A stretch of DNA of 64,000 nucleotides from Lyngbya sp. HA4199-MV5 (GCA_019359375.1 JAHHHL010000007.1:121819-185818), one strand, 5' to 3'; numbered from the stretch's first letter, positions 15,928 to 25,627 are shown. Notes: generated by a model from the letters alone, not told the origin. Program-made: numbers and translations.

Positions 15928-16173
15928 TCCGTTTAATTTCTCCAGAACATAGTTGTGTGAACGAACTGCCGTACAGTCGAGCAATTACTTTGCTCCAGGA
16001 CAACCCATTTAAGCGCTGGCTGCCTTCCTGGTTACAGATCGAGTCAAGCCTTTGGAGGTGGCTTCCTTAGAACATCCATAGCGCATCTGGCAAGAGGCTA
16101 CTCAATTCAGTTTACCGACAGATCAATTCAAAGGGTACGTTAGCACAAAAAGCTGCACTCGTCTCCCTACCGC

Positions 16174-17490
16174 TTACTGATGAGCAATCTGATTGATGAA
16201 CGAGAGATCGATCGTACTAAAGTTAGTGCTCAGCGCCAGGTTGAGTGTCTCCATTGCTTCTACAAGCCAATGCACGCCATCACGGCGACAGAACTCATAA
16301 TGGTTAAACAGTATCGAGAATCGCTTTTCTAGATAGGGCTTCACCTTGCGGCAAATCAGCACAATTTTGAGCAAAAGCCCGGTAGTCAAGGTCGAGCCAA
16401 TATTAGAGATGAGATCCACAAAAACAAAGTGATTCGGTCGTTGCGGACTTTCTACCACAAGGAAGTTAAGCAACTGGCTACACGTTCTCACGATCAAAAA
16501 GTCGTTCAGCTTCTGATCGTTACTTTCTGGCAGAGTACTCTTGAGCTGACTGTAAAGCTGCTGGTTGAACTGCCGCCTACCGTATTCCGGGTCTACCGAA
16601 GCCGTCATGTACTCGTAGAGATCGTCCTTGAAAGACTGAAAGGTCGGAGTCTGATTGGTATGCGTCAGAAACCGTTGTGCTGAATCTCGATAGGTGCCAG
16701 CACTTTGAGATTTGCCAGCAAATTGCTTGAGCGCACGGCATAAATCTTGATCGCTTAACAGGGTGGGGTTTTTGACTGGCTGAAGCACCCGGCTACCCAT
16801 GTGTGCAGACCCTTCACGATCGAGCTGCGATCGACGCACCTGATAGGTCACGTACTGCGATAAGTCCACTTCATATTGACGCTGAGCCTTTGCCTGAAGC
16901 TGCCGAATAGTTTGCTGATGCTCGTAGGTGCTGCCATCGGTTAAGAGACAGTGTTCATAGAGGTAAGGGTAGCGGCGAATCAGCGCCCCGATCGGCTCGT
17001 GAGCCGGAGGGGTGTGCAAATCAGCCGCCTGGTTCATCACCTGAGACAATCGGCGTAGCGTCACATACTGCTCACTGTCCACAAAGCCCTTGACTAACTC
17101 GCGCATCCGTCGCACCGATCGAGCACGCGAATACTCAGTGACAGGTCGAGCAGGAGTGGTCTCAAACAATGAAATAAGCTCTGGGATCGCCGTTTGAAGC
17201 TGAGGGCGAGTTTGCCAGCGATTAATTAAAATATGGCAACAGCGGTTGAGTACAAACCGAAATTCTTGATCAGCGGCTTTGGAGCTTGCAATTTTGTTGA
17301 TTGCTGCCACGATGTCTGCATCAGGATAACCAACCCCATCCACAAAAAGAGCGCGAAAGCGCTCAATTAACTGGCTTGGTAGCTCAAATTGCACCAACCG
17401 GAGCAGGTGATCGTACAGTTGCTGCTCCTCTTGATCAATGTGTCGATTAAAGTTGGGTGTCCAGGTACTCACGGTGGCTAGAATTCCCAT
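16174..17490 (-). CDS. Conserved cyanobacterial-type protein of unknown function
   Basis: 438 residues, mostly predicted helical and soluble, with no signal peptide and no membrane segment except a short hydrophobic stretch (VFVDLISNIGSTLTTGLLLK) near 365. Recognisable local features are a basic RARSVRRMRELVKGF helix near 125, a QQTIRQLQAKAQRQYEVD helix near 195 and YEFCRRDGVHWLVEAMETLN near the end. I do not recognise a named domain. It stands alone between rpsU and a 510-bp gap before relA/spoT, all on the minus strand. Codon use resembles its neighbours, so it looks like a resident gene. Confidence 0.75.
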   Translation of the reverse strand: MGILATVSTWTPNFNRHIDQEEQQLYDHLLRLVQFELPSQLIERFRALFVDGVGYPDADIVAAINKIASSKAADQEFRFVLNRCCHILINRWQTRPQLQTAIPELISLFETTPARPVTEYSRARSVRRMRELVKGFVDSEQYVTLRRLSQVMNQAADLHTPPAHEPIGALIRRYPYLYEHCLLTDGSTYEHQQTIRQLQAKAQRQYEVDLSQYVTYQVRRSQLDREGSAHMGSRVLQPVKNPTLLSDQDLCRALKQFAGKSQSAGTYRDSAQRFLTHTNQTPTFQSFKDDLYEYMTASVDPEYGRRQFNQQLYSQLKSTLPESNDQKLNDFLIVRTCSQLLNFLVVESPQRPNHFVFVDLISNIGSTLTTGLLLKIVLICRKVKPYLEKRFSILFNHYEFCRRDGVHWLVEAMETLNLALSTNFSTIDLSFINQIAHQ

Positions 17491-18002
17491 GCCTAGGGAT
17501 GAGGGTAAAATTGCACTGACTCAGGCACTGAAGAGACTGACCAACGCACGAGACTCCACTCTTGGACGAAAGTAAAATAGACGAAAGGAAAATACTATTG
17601 TTGCAGGCTTGCATGATACATCTAACAAGCACATTTAGATAGAGTTTGAAACTTTATTGTTTACCATCGTACCGTAAGCTAGCGTGCCAGATTGTGACTT
17701 GTATCACCAAGCTCCATCATAGAGTACAATCATCACTTTGACTTCAAATCACAAAACGCAACACTTTAGAACACGCTTAAGCACTACGGTGAGCCTTTGA
17801 CCACGATCACAATCATCAACATCAAAGGAAGCTTAGCCAAGTGTTGCCTCTGTGAATATACGTAGACCCGTCTGTGAATATACGTAAACTCAACCGTATC
17901 GCTAATCAAATCTGAAGCACGGCTGAGTCTGAGATGATCTTGGTTCAAGCTCTGCCATCCGAGCCGAGAATTTAATCAACAATGTTGGAGACATGAGAGC
18001 AT
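17491..18002. other. Intergenic region with a 22-bp-spaced direct repeat
   Basis: No gene is seen in this AT-richer gap. CTGTGAATATACGTA occurs twice, at 17850-17864 and 17872-17886, exactly two helical turns (22 bp) apart, which suggests a binding site for a dimeric regulator or a small duplication. Confidence 0.55.
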
Positions 18003-20303
18003 TCATTGCCCGTCAACCTGGCTTAAGCGGCGTAGGTTCAGCACATCACTCAGCTTTCGGATCTGGCTAAACGTGCGTTCAAGCTGCTCGTGATCACGAA
18101 TGTCAATGCCTAAGTCAATCACAGCCGTTTGGGCTGGAAACGTTTTGACCTGGGCATTGCGAATATTAATATTGTTATCGGTCAGGCGAGACAGGATGTC
18201 TTTCAATACACCGACGCGATCAATGACTTGAATTTGAATATCGACGGGATACGTCTGAGGGCGACCAAAATCCTGGTCAGCAGTATTCCAACTCACGGGC
18301 ACTAAGCGATCGCCAGGTATCGGCTCAACGTTGGGACAGCCCTGGCGATGAATGGAAATGCCTCGACTGCTGCGCGTAACCACGCCAATAATGGCTTCAC
18401 CCGGCACCGGGGTACAACACCCTGCAACGTGATGCAGCAAACCCTCAACGCCGATAATGGGTGCCTTACTCGATGGCTGCAACGGCAAGAGTTTCGGTAC
18501 CATTGGTAGCAAGGGTAACTCTTGAGAGGAGGCACTTAAGCTATCAAGGCTATCGGAAAGCCTGGTAAGGGGTTGCTGTGCCTTCACGGCTTCCCGTAGA
18601 CGGTTGAGCGTGGCATTCAGGGTTACTTCACCATAACCAAGAGCCGCCAGAAGGTCTTCAACGCTGTGGTAGTTACATCGCTCAGCGGTTGCTTGCATTG
18701 GCTCGGACTTCAGCAACGCTTCAAAGCCATTTTTGCCCAGCGATCGCTCCAGCATTTCTCGACCGCGAGCCACGTTTTCTTCCCGGTTCGATCGCTTATA
18801 CCACTGGCGAATGCGGTTCCGGGCACCTGGTGTCACCACAAAATTTAGCCAATCAAGGCTGGGACGGGAATTCTTTTGCGTGATAATTTCGACGATATCG
18901 CCATTCTTGAGTGGCGTATCAAGGGTTGCCATCCGCTCGTTGACCCGTACCCCCGCACAGTGGTTGCCGATCTCAGTATGGATACGGTAGGCAAAATCAA
19001 CAGGGGTTGCGCCACGGCTGAGAGACACCACATCCCCCTGCGGCGTAAACACGTACACATCCCCATCAAAGAGATCATCCTTGATGTTCTCTAAATATTC
19101 CTGAGCATCTTTCAGGTCGCTTTGCCAGTCAAGCAGTTGCCTCAGCCAGGTGAATTTTTCGTCAGCGCTGGTCAGTTGGGTATTGCTAGAACTGCCTGCT
19201 TCTTTATATTTCCAGTGAGCAGCAATCCCGTACTCTGCAATATGGTGCATCTCCAGCGTCCGGATCTGAATTTCTAACGGTCTACCTGTATTGCCAATGA
19301 CAACGGTGTGTAGCGATTGATAGCGATTTGGCTTGGGTAGACCAATGTAGTCTTTAAAGCGTCCAGGAATGGGACGGAACATATCGTGGACAACTGCGAG
19401 CGCACGGTAGCATTCGTCGTTCGCGCTGACAATCAGCCGGATTGCCGCAACATCGTAGATTTCGTTGTAGTCTTTTTGCTGCCGCTTCATCTTCTGGTAG
19501 ATGCCATACAGATGTTTGGGGCGACCGCTAATGTCGGCGTAGGAAATGTTTACCTGGCTCAAGCGCCGTTTGAGGCTATCAACAATTTGCGCTAACCCGG
19601 TTTCGCGATCGATCCGTTTTTCAGCCACCAGCTCTTGAATTTGCCGATAGGATTCAGGCTCTAAATATTTGAAGGTTAAGTCCTCTAGTTCCCACTTAAA
19701 GCGACCGATCCCCAAACGATTAGCGAGAGGGGCAAAGATTTCGCGGGTTTCTAGCGCAATTTGACGGCGTTTAGCATCGGGTAAATGCTCTAGCGTCCGC
19801 ATATTGTGCAGACGGTCTGCTAACTTGACAACAATGACGCGAATATCCTGCGCCATTGCCAGAAACATGCGGCGAAAGTTTTCAGCCTGTCGTTCTGTTT
19901 TGCTGGAGAAGTTGAACTTTGAGAGTTTCGTCACTCCTTCAACCAGAAGCTGTACCTCTTCGCCAAAGCGATCGCCGAGTTCTTCAGCCGTAACAGTTGT
20001 GTCTTCAACCACATCATGCAAAAAGCCAGCAGCAATCATCGCACTACCGCCGCCTAAATCACGTAGGAGACTTGCAACGGCAACGGGATGCATGATGTAA
20101 GGCTCGCCGGAGGCTCGATATTGCCCTTTGTGAAGCTCATACGCAAACTCAAACGCTCGACAAATGAGATCATCAGGAGCAGGTTTAGCCGTTTCGGGCT
20201 TAGCTTTCGACGTTTCGGTGAAAGTTCGCTGCGCGTTCAGGCATTCCTGCAACCAGCCAGGAAGCTCAAAATCGATGGAAGATGCGGGAGCCGTTAGGTG
20301 CAT
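18003..20303 (-). CDS. spoT: Bifunctional (p)ppGpp synthetase/hydrolase
   Basis: 766 residues, usual Rel/SpoT length. An HD hydrolase domain carries HPVAVASLLRDLG and LHDVVEDTTVT near residue 95; the synthetase domain carries RPKHLYGIYQKMKRQQKDYN, YDVAAIRLIV and RFKDYIGLPKPNRYQSLHT near 265-335; a TGS domain begins DGDVYVFTPQGDVVSL near 410; the end is an ACT domain (DRVGVLKDILSRLTDNNINI). It makes and degrades the stringent-response alarmone from GTP/GDP and ATP. Both active sites look intact, so a true bifunctional enzyme is expected. It is followed by a long spacer and has a divergent neighbour at 20710. Confidence 0.93.
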   Translation of the reverse strand: MHLTAPASSIDFELPGWLQECLNAQRTFTETSKAKPETAKPAPDDLICRAFEFAYELHKGQYRASGEPYIMHPVAVASLLRDLGGGSAMIAAGFLHDVVEDTTVTAEELGDRFGEEVQLLVEGVTKLSKFNFSSKTERQAENFRRMFLAMAQDIRVIVVKLADRLHNMRTLEHLPDAKRRQIALETREIFAPLANRLGIGRFKWELEDLTFKYLEPESYRQIQELVAEKRIDRETGLAQIVDSLKRRLSQVNISYADISGRPKHLYGIYQKMKRQQKDYNEIYDVAAIRLIVSANDECYRALAVVHDMFRPIPGRFKDYIGLPKPNRYQSLHTVVIGNTGRPLEIQIRTLEMHHIAEYGIAAHWKYKEAGSSSNTQLTSADEKFTWLRQLLDWQSDLKDAQEYLENIKDDLFDGDVYVFTPQGDVVSLSRGATPVDFAYRIHTEIGNHCAGVRVNERMATLDTPLKNGDIVEIITQKNSRPSLDWLNFVVTPGARNRIRQWYKRSNREENVARGREMLERSLGKNGFEALLKSEPMQATAERCNYHSVEDLLAALGYGEVTLNATLNRLREAVKAQQPLTRLSDSLDSLSASSQELPLLPMVPKLLPLQPSSKAPIIGVEGLLHHVAGCCTPVPGEAIIGVVTRSSRGISIHRQGCPNVEPIPGDRLVPVSWNTADQDFGRPQTYPVDIQIQVIDRVGVLKDILSRLTDNNINIRNAQVKTFPAQTAVIDLGIDIRDHEQLERTFSQIRKLSDVLNLRRLSQVDGQ

Positions 20304-20709
20304 GCTGTCAGGCTTGGGAATCGGAAGGCTCGAAAGATTTGTTGTATTGGCTGATTCTACTGCACAGGGTGCTGTTTGATACGAACCATTGGTTGTGTGG
20401 CATCAATGTCTCAACGTTTGATGACTGAAGCCATGACAAGTAAGGCGAAATTAAACGACCCTGGTGCCGATGAAAGCAAAGTTTAGTTGATCTTGATGCC
20501 AGTTATATCTACCATCTAAAGTTTACGAGTCATGCCAATACACTCAATATTGATCGCTGTAGGCTTATGGATTAACTAGATTGTTCTTCAAAGCTGGGGA
20601 GTCTGGACGCAATGACATTTTTATGCGAGGTTCTTAACCTCTATTAATGTCTATCTTAGCAAGAAGGACAGAATTCTTTACAATAACTCATGAAACGCGG
20701 TGGTGAAGG
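20304..20709. other. Divergent promoter region
   Basis: About 400 bp between spoT and the divergent gene at 20710. No ORF, repeat or strong palindrome was recognised. TTTACAATAACT at about 20677 could be a -10-like element for the plus-strand gene. Confidence 0.4.
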
Positions 20710-21108
20710 ATGGGGAAAGCATTGCCGTTGTTACATCAGCAACGTTATGAGGCGTTTCAACAGCTCTTGGAGCAAATTGCCCAAGCGATCGCCCAGGGTG
20801 ACGATGATGACGATCGCCAGCATGACAGTCCTGTTGTGTTGCAGGCTAAGGTCACAGATCTACAGCAGTTTTTTCGTCATCAAGTTTTGAGTTTGCCTCT
20901 CGATGACCTTGCCTCATCAACGCAGCATTGGATGCAGTCGTACCAGGTGGAATGCGACAAGCAACTACGGCTACTGGGTCTGGACGCAATGAGCCTTCGA
21001 GCCGCACGTCAGTCTGAGACGATCGCCCAGCGTCGGCAACAGATGCGCGATCGTCTCCGCACATTGCAACGGTATTGCGCTGCGGTACTGGAGAAGGGTG
21101 AGGAGTGA
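20710..21108 (+). CDS. PatD-like protein
   Basis: 132 residues, helical. The pattern LPLLHQQRYEAFQQLLEQIA, VTDLQQFFRHQVLSL, LDDLASSTQHWMQSYQVECD, KQLRLLGLDAMSLRAARQ and MRDRLRTLQRYCAAVLEKG is what I recall for PatD, named in Anabaena for control of heterocyst frequency and linked to cell division through FtsZ. Homologues occur in cyanobacteria without heterocysts, so no heterocyst role is implied. An acidic/Gln segment (GDDDDDRQHD) near 32 is variable. The assignment is by memory of the family and should be tested. Confidence 0.5.
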   Translation: MGKALPLLHQQRYEAFQQLLEQIAQAIAQGDDDDDRQHDSPVVLQAKVTDLQQFFRHQVLSLPLDDLASSTQHWMQSYQVECDKQLRLLGLDAMSLRAARQSETIAQRRQQMRDRLRTLQRYCAAVLEKGEE

Positions 21109-21133
21109 GGGGTAAGGAGTGAGGAGTTAACTC

Positions 21134-21210
21134 AGTTGTTAGTTGTTGGTTGTTGGTTGTTAGTGCATGAGGTGTTCCTGACTCCTTCTAAAAACTAAAA
21201 ACCAACAACT
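21134..21210. repeat. Dispersed repeat framed by complementary TTGTTAG/CCAACAA arrays (copy 1)
   Basis: A heptad array (TTGTTAG, TTGTTGG) leads into GTGCATGAGGTGTTCCTGAC then TCCTTCTAAAAAC and ends in CTAAAAACCAACAAC, which is complementary to the leading array. Nearly identical copies lie at 32684-32752 (reverse orientation) and 47948-48054. Confidence 0.8.
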
Positions 21211-21237
21211 CCTTAGCCTTCATCCCTCATCCCTCAC

Positions 21238-22503
21238 CTAAAAAACAGTCCCGTCACTCTCGGTTTGAATCGGAGGACTGCCGTTTAGTCGTAGCTCAGC
21301 CGCGATCCGTCGTCCTGCTGTCCAGGTGCCGCCCTGAAGGATCTTGACCAGAGGCAGATCAGTGACGCTGAGGTGAAGTTTTTGTCGGATGGTTTCGGCG
21401 ATGCGATCGAGCAAAATAACGGTCAAGGCACGCCATTCTACGATCGCCTCACTGCTGGGCAAATGTTTCTGTTGTAGGACGATCGGATCTTTCACTTGCA
21501 GCAGCCCTAAATCCACACACAAACCGCCGTTACGGTATTCTGGTAGACCTGTAAGTGCTTCTAACCCGGTGATTTCTAACCCAAGCTCTTGAAGTGGTTC
21601 AAGCAGGGAATAGGTGAGCCATTGGGAAAGCTTGTGGAAGGGGATAAGGGTATGGTGTGGGGTGTGGGGTGTGGGGTGTGGGGTTGCAAGGGCAGAATGA
21701 ACCCAAACGTCACCAAGATTCACCCCCGAAACGGTCAGCCGTCCAGCCCAAATGTCACCCAAACCAAATAGCACTGCATTTAAAACGGTACTGGCTTCGA
21801 GTTTGCCGTCATACATCTGGCTGAGCAGGTAGTCGATTAAAGAACCAGAACGAGGCTTGTAGGAGCCAAAGACTGTAGAGTTCTGCTGGAGGATCTTTCC
21901 TAAGCGTTGCAGCAGTTGTAAGCGACCGTGAACGCCGACTAGCGGGTTTCCTGCACTGACTTGAAACGCGTTACTCAAAGCGTCTTCGGTCAGAGTTTGG
22001 AGACCGATCGCGCCTGCCTGCAACGGTTGAGCGGGGTCGCTGGAAAAAGTACCCTGACAGAAGGCGTGAAAGCTGGCGATCGCCAAACCTTCCGATCGTC
22101 GCCAAACCTGTCCCGTTCCGGGTTCGGTATATTGCCAGCGATCGCCTGCGCCTGCATCCAGCAACACACTGACGATCACCAGATCAAATTTTGCCTGTGC
22201 TCTGGCTAAAGGTGTTAACCCTGCCAGCTTGTCGTCTAGAAACGCCAGACGGTTGCTATCTCCGACCTCAAAATGTCGCCAGCGGCTGTGAAACGGAATG
22301 TTCAAATCCGGGTAGCTTTCCCGCGTGATTTGGATCACATAATCGGCAACTCGATCCAATTGACCGAGATCGCAGCGAAAGTACCGCAGTTTATCAACAC
22401 ATGCCAGATCGAATAGTTGCCCACAGCGCTCTCGAATTGCCAGGGGAGACCGGAGGTAGGCGATCGCGGCAGAATCCTCAGGGCTGAGTAATTGAAAAGT
22501 CAT
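21238..22503 (-). CDS. URC4/urg3 family protein (DUF1688), uracil catabolism
   Basis: 421 residues. SPLAIRERCGQLFDLACVDK, PFHSRWRHFEVG, KFDLVIVSVLLDAGAGDRWQ, GNPLVGVHGRLQLLQRLG, YDGKLEASTVLNAVLFGLGD and LLQGGTWTAGR-like text near the end (KILQGGTWTAGRRIA) match the URC4/Urg3 family known from the fungal URC uracil-degradation route and scattered bacteria. Its exact reaction is not settled to my knowledge. The neighbour at 22647 is the GTP cyclohydrolase II-like URC1, so the two form the diagnostic pair. Near residue 272-283 a seven-base repeat has been read in frame as [10 protein letters not shown]. Confidence 0.82.
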   Translation of the reverse strand: MTFQLLSPEDSAAIAYLRSPLAIRERCGQLFDLACVDKLRYFRCDLGQLDRVADYVIQITRESYPDLNIPFHSRWRHFEVGDSNRLAFLDDKLAGLTPLARAQAKFDLVIVSVLLDAGAGDRWQYTEPGTGQVWRRSEGLAIASFHAFCQGTFSSDPAQPLQAGAIGLQTLTEDALSNAFQVSAGNPLVGVHGRLQLLQRLGKILQQNSTVFGSYKPRSGSLIDYLLSQMYDGKLEASTVLNAVLFGLGDIWAGRLTVSGVNLGDVWVHSALATPHPTPHTPHHTLIPFHKLSQWLTYSLLEPLQELGLEITGLEALTGLPEYRNGGLCVDLGLLQVKDPIVLQQKHLPSSEAIVEWRALTVILLDRIAETIRQKLHLSVTDLPLVKILQGGTWTAGRRIAAELRLNGSPPIQTESDGTVF

Positions 22504-22646
22504 TAGAGAGAATCTTAGTCAAATAAAGTATGACGAAAGCAGCGGATAGAGACGGCAGAGGTAGAAGACAAACGGGGACAGAGGAGCAATGAAAAAACGT
22601 TTTGCGCCCAGTTTCCTGCCTTCTGCCTCCTGCCTTTCTCTGCGTG

Positions 22647-23933
22647 CTAATCGCTGAGGTCACGACCTTTGACGGCTGCCAGGATTGCTTCAGTTGGGAC
22701 CTGTCCTTCTGTATAGTAACCAGCGGCTTTCTTTGCCTCGATCTCAACCTGAGCATCGGCGGGAATCATATCGTTGGGGATGGGAACGCGCTCGACAACT
22801 GTAATACCAGATTGAGTAATCGCGTCGTACTTCATGTTGCTCATGGAGATCAGGCGATCGATACGCGTCACGCCTAGCCAATGCAGCACATCGGGCATGA
22901 GTTCCTGAAAACGCATGTCTTGCACACCCGCTACACACTCTGTTCGCGCAAAGTAGGCATCGGCGCGATCGCCCCCTTCCTGTCGTTTACGAGCGTTGTA
23001 AACCAGAAACTTCGTCACTTCGCCCAGAGCGCGACCTTCTTTGCGGAAGTAGACAATGACACCTGCACCGCCAGCCTGTGCCGTCTGCACACAGCCCTCA
23101 ATGCCATGCACCAGGTAGGGGCGGCAGGTGCAAATATCCGAGCCGAAGACATCAGAGCCGTTGCATTCGTCATGAATCCGCACGGCAAGTTCTCGATCGG
23201 GATCGGTAATCGCTGCCACATCGCCCACAATGTAGACCGTCATGCCCCCGATCGGTGGCAAAAAGACATGCAAATCGTGACGAGTGACCAGTTCTGGAAA
23301 CATGCCACCTGTTTGTTCAAACAACGTTCGTCGGAGTATCGATTCCGTCACCCCCAGCCGTTTCGCTAGCCCTGGCAGATACCAGACAGGTTCGATCGCC
23401 GCCTTCGTCACCACCAGATCACCATTGCCTTTCATGATAGTGCCGTCAACCTTAAGGCGACCTTTGGCTGCTGCCTCCTGGAGTTCTGGCATGTTGATGT
23501 GTGCCCTGGTAATGGCGATCGTGGGGCGAATGTCATACCCCTTTTCATATAGGGGCTTATAAACTTCGCCAACCAGGGCACCAAAGGGGTCTAGCGACAC
23601 AATCTTTTCTGGATCTGCCCAGGCAGGGTGCGGTCCTAAAAGCGCGGCGGGAGACGTATTCGTGAGGTCTGCCCGATGATCAGACTGGAGTTGACCGCTG
23701 GCAACGGCTAACGCTCGATAAATGCCATAAGCACCAGAGTGGCTACCAATTACATTCCGATGAGCCGCATTTGTTAAGGTGCCGATAATGGCTCCCCGCA
23801 CTAGCGGATCTGCCGCTCCCCACTGGATTGGGAAGGGTTTAGGACCAAAGCGGGTAGGGTGAGAGGTCAGAACGATGTGTTTCGGCTGCGACCCTGGTTT
23901 TTCGCTCGGCGACTCTGGTTTTTCGCTGGACAT
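22647..23933 (-). CDS. GTP cyclohydrolase II-like protein, URC1/urg1 type
   Basis: 428 residues from the ATG at 23933, chosen because GGGAG lies 6 bases upstream; an open extension reaches 24050. The C-terminal half is a RibA-type domain: VRIHDECNGSDVFGSDICTC with a zinc-type Cys set (CTCRPY), VIVYFRKEGRALGEV and LGVTRIDRLISMSNMKYDAI. The N-terminal half (GAIIGTLTNAAHRNVIGSHS, YGIYRALAVASGQL) is absent from ordinary RibA and marks the URC1 subfamily, which acts in uracil catabolism rather than riboflavin synthesis. It precedes the URC4 gene in transcription order by about 140 bp. Confidence 0.82.
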   Translation of the reverse strand: MSSEKPESPSEKPGSQPKHIVLTSHPTRFGPKPFPIQWGAADPLVRGAIIGTLTNAAHRNVIGSHSGAYGIYRALAVASGQLQSDHRADLTNTSPAALLGPHPAWADPEKIVSLDPFGALVGEVYKPLYEKGYDIRPTIAITRAHINMPELQEAAAKGRLKVDGTIMKGNGDLVVTKAAIEPVWYLPGLAKRLGVTESILRRTLFEQTGGMFPELVTRHDLHVFLPPIGGMTVYIVGDVAAITDPDRELAVRIHDECNGSDVFGSDICTCRPYLVHGIEGCVQTAQAGGAGVIVYFRKEGRALGEVTKFLVYNARKRQEGGDRADAYFARTECVAGVQDMRFQELMPDVLHWLGVTRIDRLISMSNMKYDAITQSGITVVERVPIPNDMIPADAQVEIEAKKAAGYYTEGQVPTEAILAAVKGRDLSD

Positions 23934-24281
23934 AGATGCTCCCGATAAAAATAGGACGTGAAAAGAATGTGGAACGATCGACCCTACACTTGACAGCTTT
24001 AATCTCTGAAGGTAGTCGATCGCCCCCCCAGCTATCGATATAAAGCCCAAATGAGATGAGCTACGTTCGATTAGTGTGTAATCGTTGCAATCTACAGAGT
24101 CTACGATTTTACCAACAGGGCTTTACTGATGGAGTGATGCAAGCAGCAGAAAAGGAGGAAGGAGGAGGGTGAAAGAGAAAGGAGTTGTTGGTTGTTGGTT
24201 GTTGGTTGTTAGACAGGGCATAGGGATGGGGGATGAAGGCTAAAGGATGAAGGCTAAAAGTTGGCTCCTGACTTTCAGCGA
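23934..24281. other. Promoter-side spacer of the URC pair with seven-base arrays
   Basis: No gene. It contains GGAGGAAGGAGG and TTGTTGG arrays (24181-24213) and direct repeats of GGATGAAGGCTAAA (about 24233-24258). Any promoter for the URC genes should lie in the part before 24120. Confidence 0.5.
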
Positions 24282-24410
24282 TTAGGAGATTTCTAAGAAA
24301 GAATGTACCGCTGGTAGGGGGGCAGGTTTCGCTAGAATCTCTGCCTCCAGCCGATCACGTTCGTATCAAACCTGCCCCTACGGGTATTTTGTTTGCTAGA
24401 AACTCCTTAG
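24282..24410. mobile_element. MITE-like palindrome overlapping the end of mutY
   Basis: GTAGGGGGGCAGGTTT (24314) and AAACCTGCCCCTAC (24368) are inverse complements apart from two extra G, and the outer arms TTAGGAGATTTCTA and TAGAAACTCCTTAG also pair. The ~129-bp element carries no ORF. Its right end supplies the stop codon of mutY. Confidence 0.72.
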
Positions 24411-25627
24411 CTATCAGCGTGTTTACTCTTGCCTTCTGCCTTCTGCCTTCTGCCTCCTGCCTTCTGTCTTTCTTCTTGCTTCAGTGCCTCGATAATCTGC
24501 ACATTTGCTTTGGGGAACGGAAACTGGTCAAGCTCTGCTAGCGTGACCCAGCGCACTTCATCACACTCGATCGCCTGTGGTTCGCCGCTCACATAGCAGC
24601 AGTGGTGAACGTTGAGCGTAACGCGAAAATGGCTGTAGGCGTGGTCAACTACAATCAGACGATCGCCAACGGTAATCTCAATGCCCAACTCCTCTCGAAT
24701 TTCGCGTTGAATGCAGGCTGCGATCGTTTCATCGGCTTCGACTTTGCCGCCCGGAAACTCCCACAAACCACCGAGCAAGCCTTCTTGCCGACGGCGATCG
24801 ATGAGAATCTGCCCCTGGTTGTTCCAGATGACAGCGACCCCAATCATTTTGTGAGGCAAAGGTGCGCGTGTTTCAGACATAGGGAGTGTTGTTTGAATGC
24901 CTTGATTGTAAGCCTGACAGTGCTCTTGCCACGGGCAAACTGGGCACAACGGTTGATGAGGCGTACACACCGTTGCACCCAAATCCATGATTGCCTGGTT
25001 AAAATCGCGGGGCTGTTGCTCATCCAGAAGCATTTCGGAAAGGTGCCAGAGGTAGGGCAGGGCACGATTGGGCGGCACTTGTAGCGCGACCAGACGTGCC
25101 AGAACTCGCTTCACATTGCCATCTAAAATCGCCCAGGGTTGATTGAACGCTGCACTCAAAATACCGCCAGCCGTAGTGCGTCCAATGCCAGGTAATTGCA
25201 TGACCGCAGCAAGACGATCGGGAAACGTTCCCTCATATTGCGACATTACAACTTGGGCGGCACGATGCAGATTACGGGCGCGGGCATAATAGCCAAGCCC
25301 TTCCCAGACCTTGAGTACCGTCTGCTGTTCGGCGATCGCCAGCAGTTGCACCGTGGGAAACACATCCAGCCAGCGATGGTAATACGGAATCACTGTTTTC
25401 ACCTGGGTTTGCTGGAGCATAATCTCCGAAACCCAGATTGCGTAGGGATCGTGGCTCTGTCGCCAGGGCAAATCGCGTCCACATTGACGATACCAGGACA
25501 GCAGGGTGTGACGGAGACTGGCAATAACAAAAGCGGACAGACGATCGCGATCGTCTGTCCGGTCTAAAGAAAGTAAGGATTGGTTGACAGCGGTAACGTG
25601 GCGATCGTCAACGGGCTTACGCGGCAT
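24407..25627 (-). CDS. mutY: A/G-specific adenine glycosylase with Nudix domain
   Basis: 406 residues. The HhH-GPD glycosylase part has SEIMLQQTQVKTVIPYY, KVWEGLGYYARARNLH, MQLPGIGRTTAGGIL (helix-hairpin-helix), the catalytic Asp in AILDGNVKRVLARL, and an iron-sulfur loop CTPHQPLCPVCPWQEHC. From about residue 270 a MutT-like domain follows, with a Nudix box GGKVEADETIAACIQREIRE. MutY removes A opposite 8-oxoG. The last 20 or so residues (RQKAGGRRQKAEG...) come from a GGCAGAA-type seven-base array and the stop lies in an adjacent MITE, so the C-terminus is not ancestral. Confidence 0.94.
   Translation of the reverse strand: MPRKPVDDRHVTAVNQSLLSLDRTDDRDRLSAFVIASLRHTLLSWYRQCGRDLPWRQSHDPYAIWVSEIMLQQTQVKTVIPYYHRWLDVFPTVQLLAIAEQQTVLKVWEGLGYYARARNLHRAAQVVMSQYEGTFPDRLAAVMQLPGIGRTTAGGILSAAFNQPWAILDGNVKRVLARLVALQVPPNRALPYLWHLSEMLLDEQQPRDFNQAIMDLGATVCTPHQPLCPVCPWQEHCQAYNQGIQTTLPMSETRAPLPHKMIGVAVIWNNQGQILIDRRRQEGLLGGLWEFPGGKVEADETIAACIQREIREELGIEITVGDRLIVVDHAYSHFRVTLNVHHCCYVSGEPQAIECDEVRWVTLAELDQFPFPKANVQIIEALKQEERQKAGGRRQKAEGKSKHADS

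Noticed and set aside
20710-21108. Inference of heterocyst formation from the PatD-like gene
   Set aside because: PatD-like proteins also occur in cyanobacteria without heterocysts, and no heterocyst gene is in the window.
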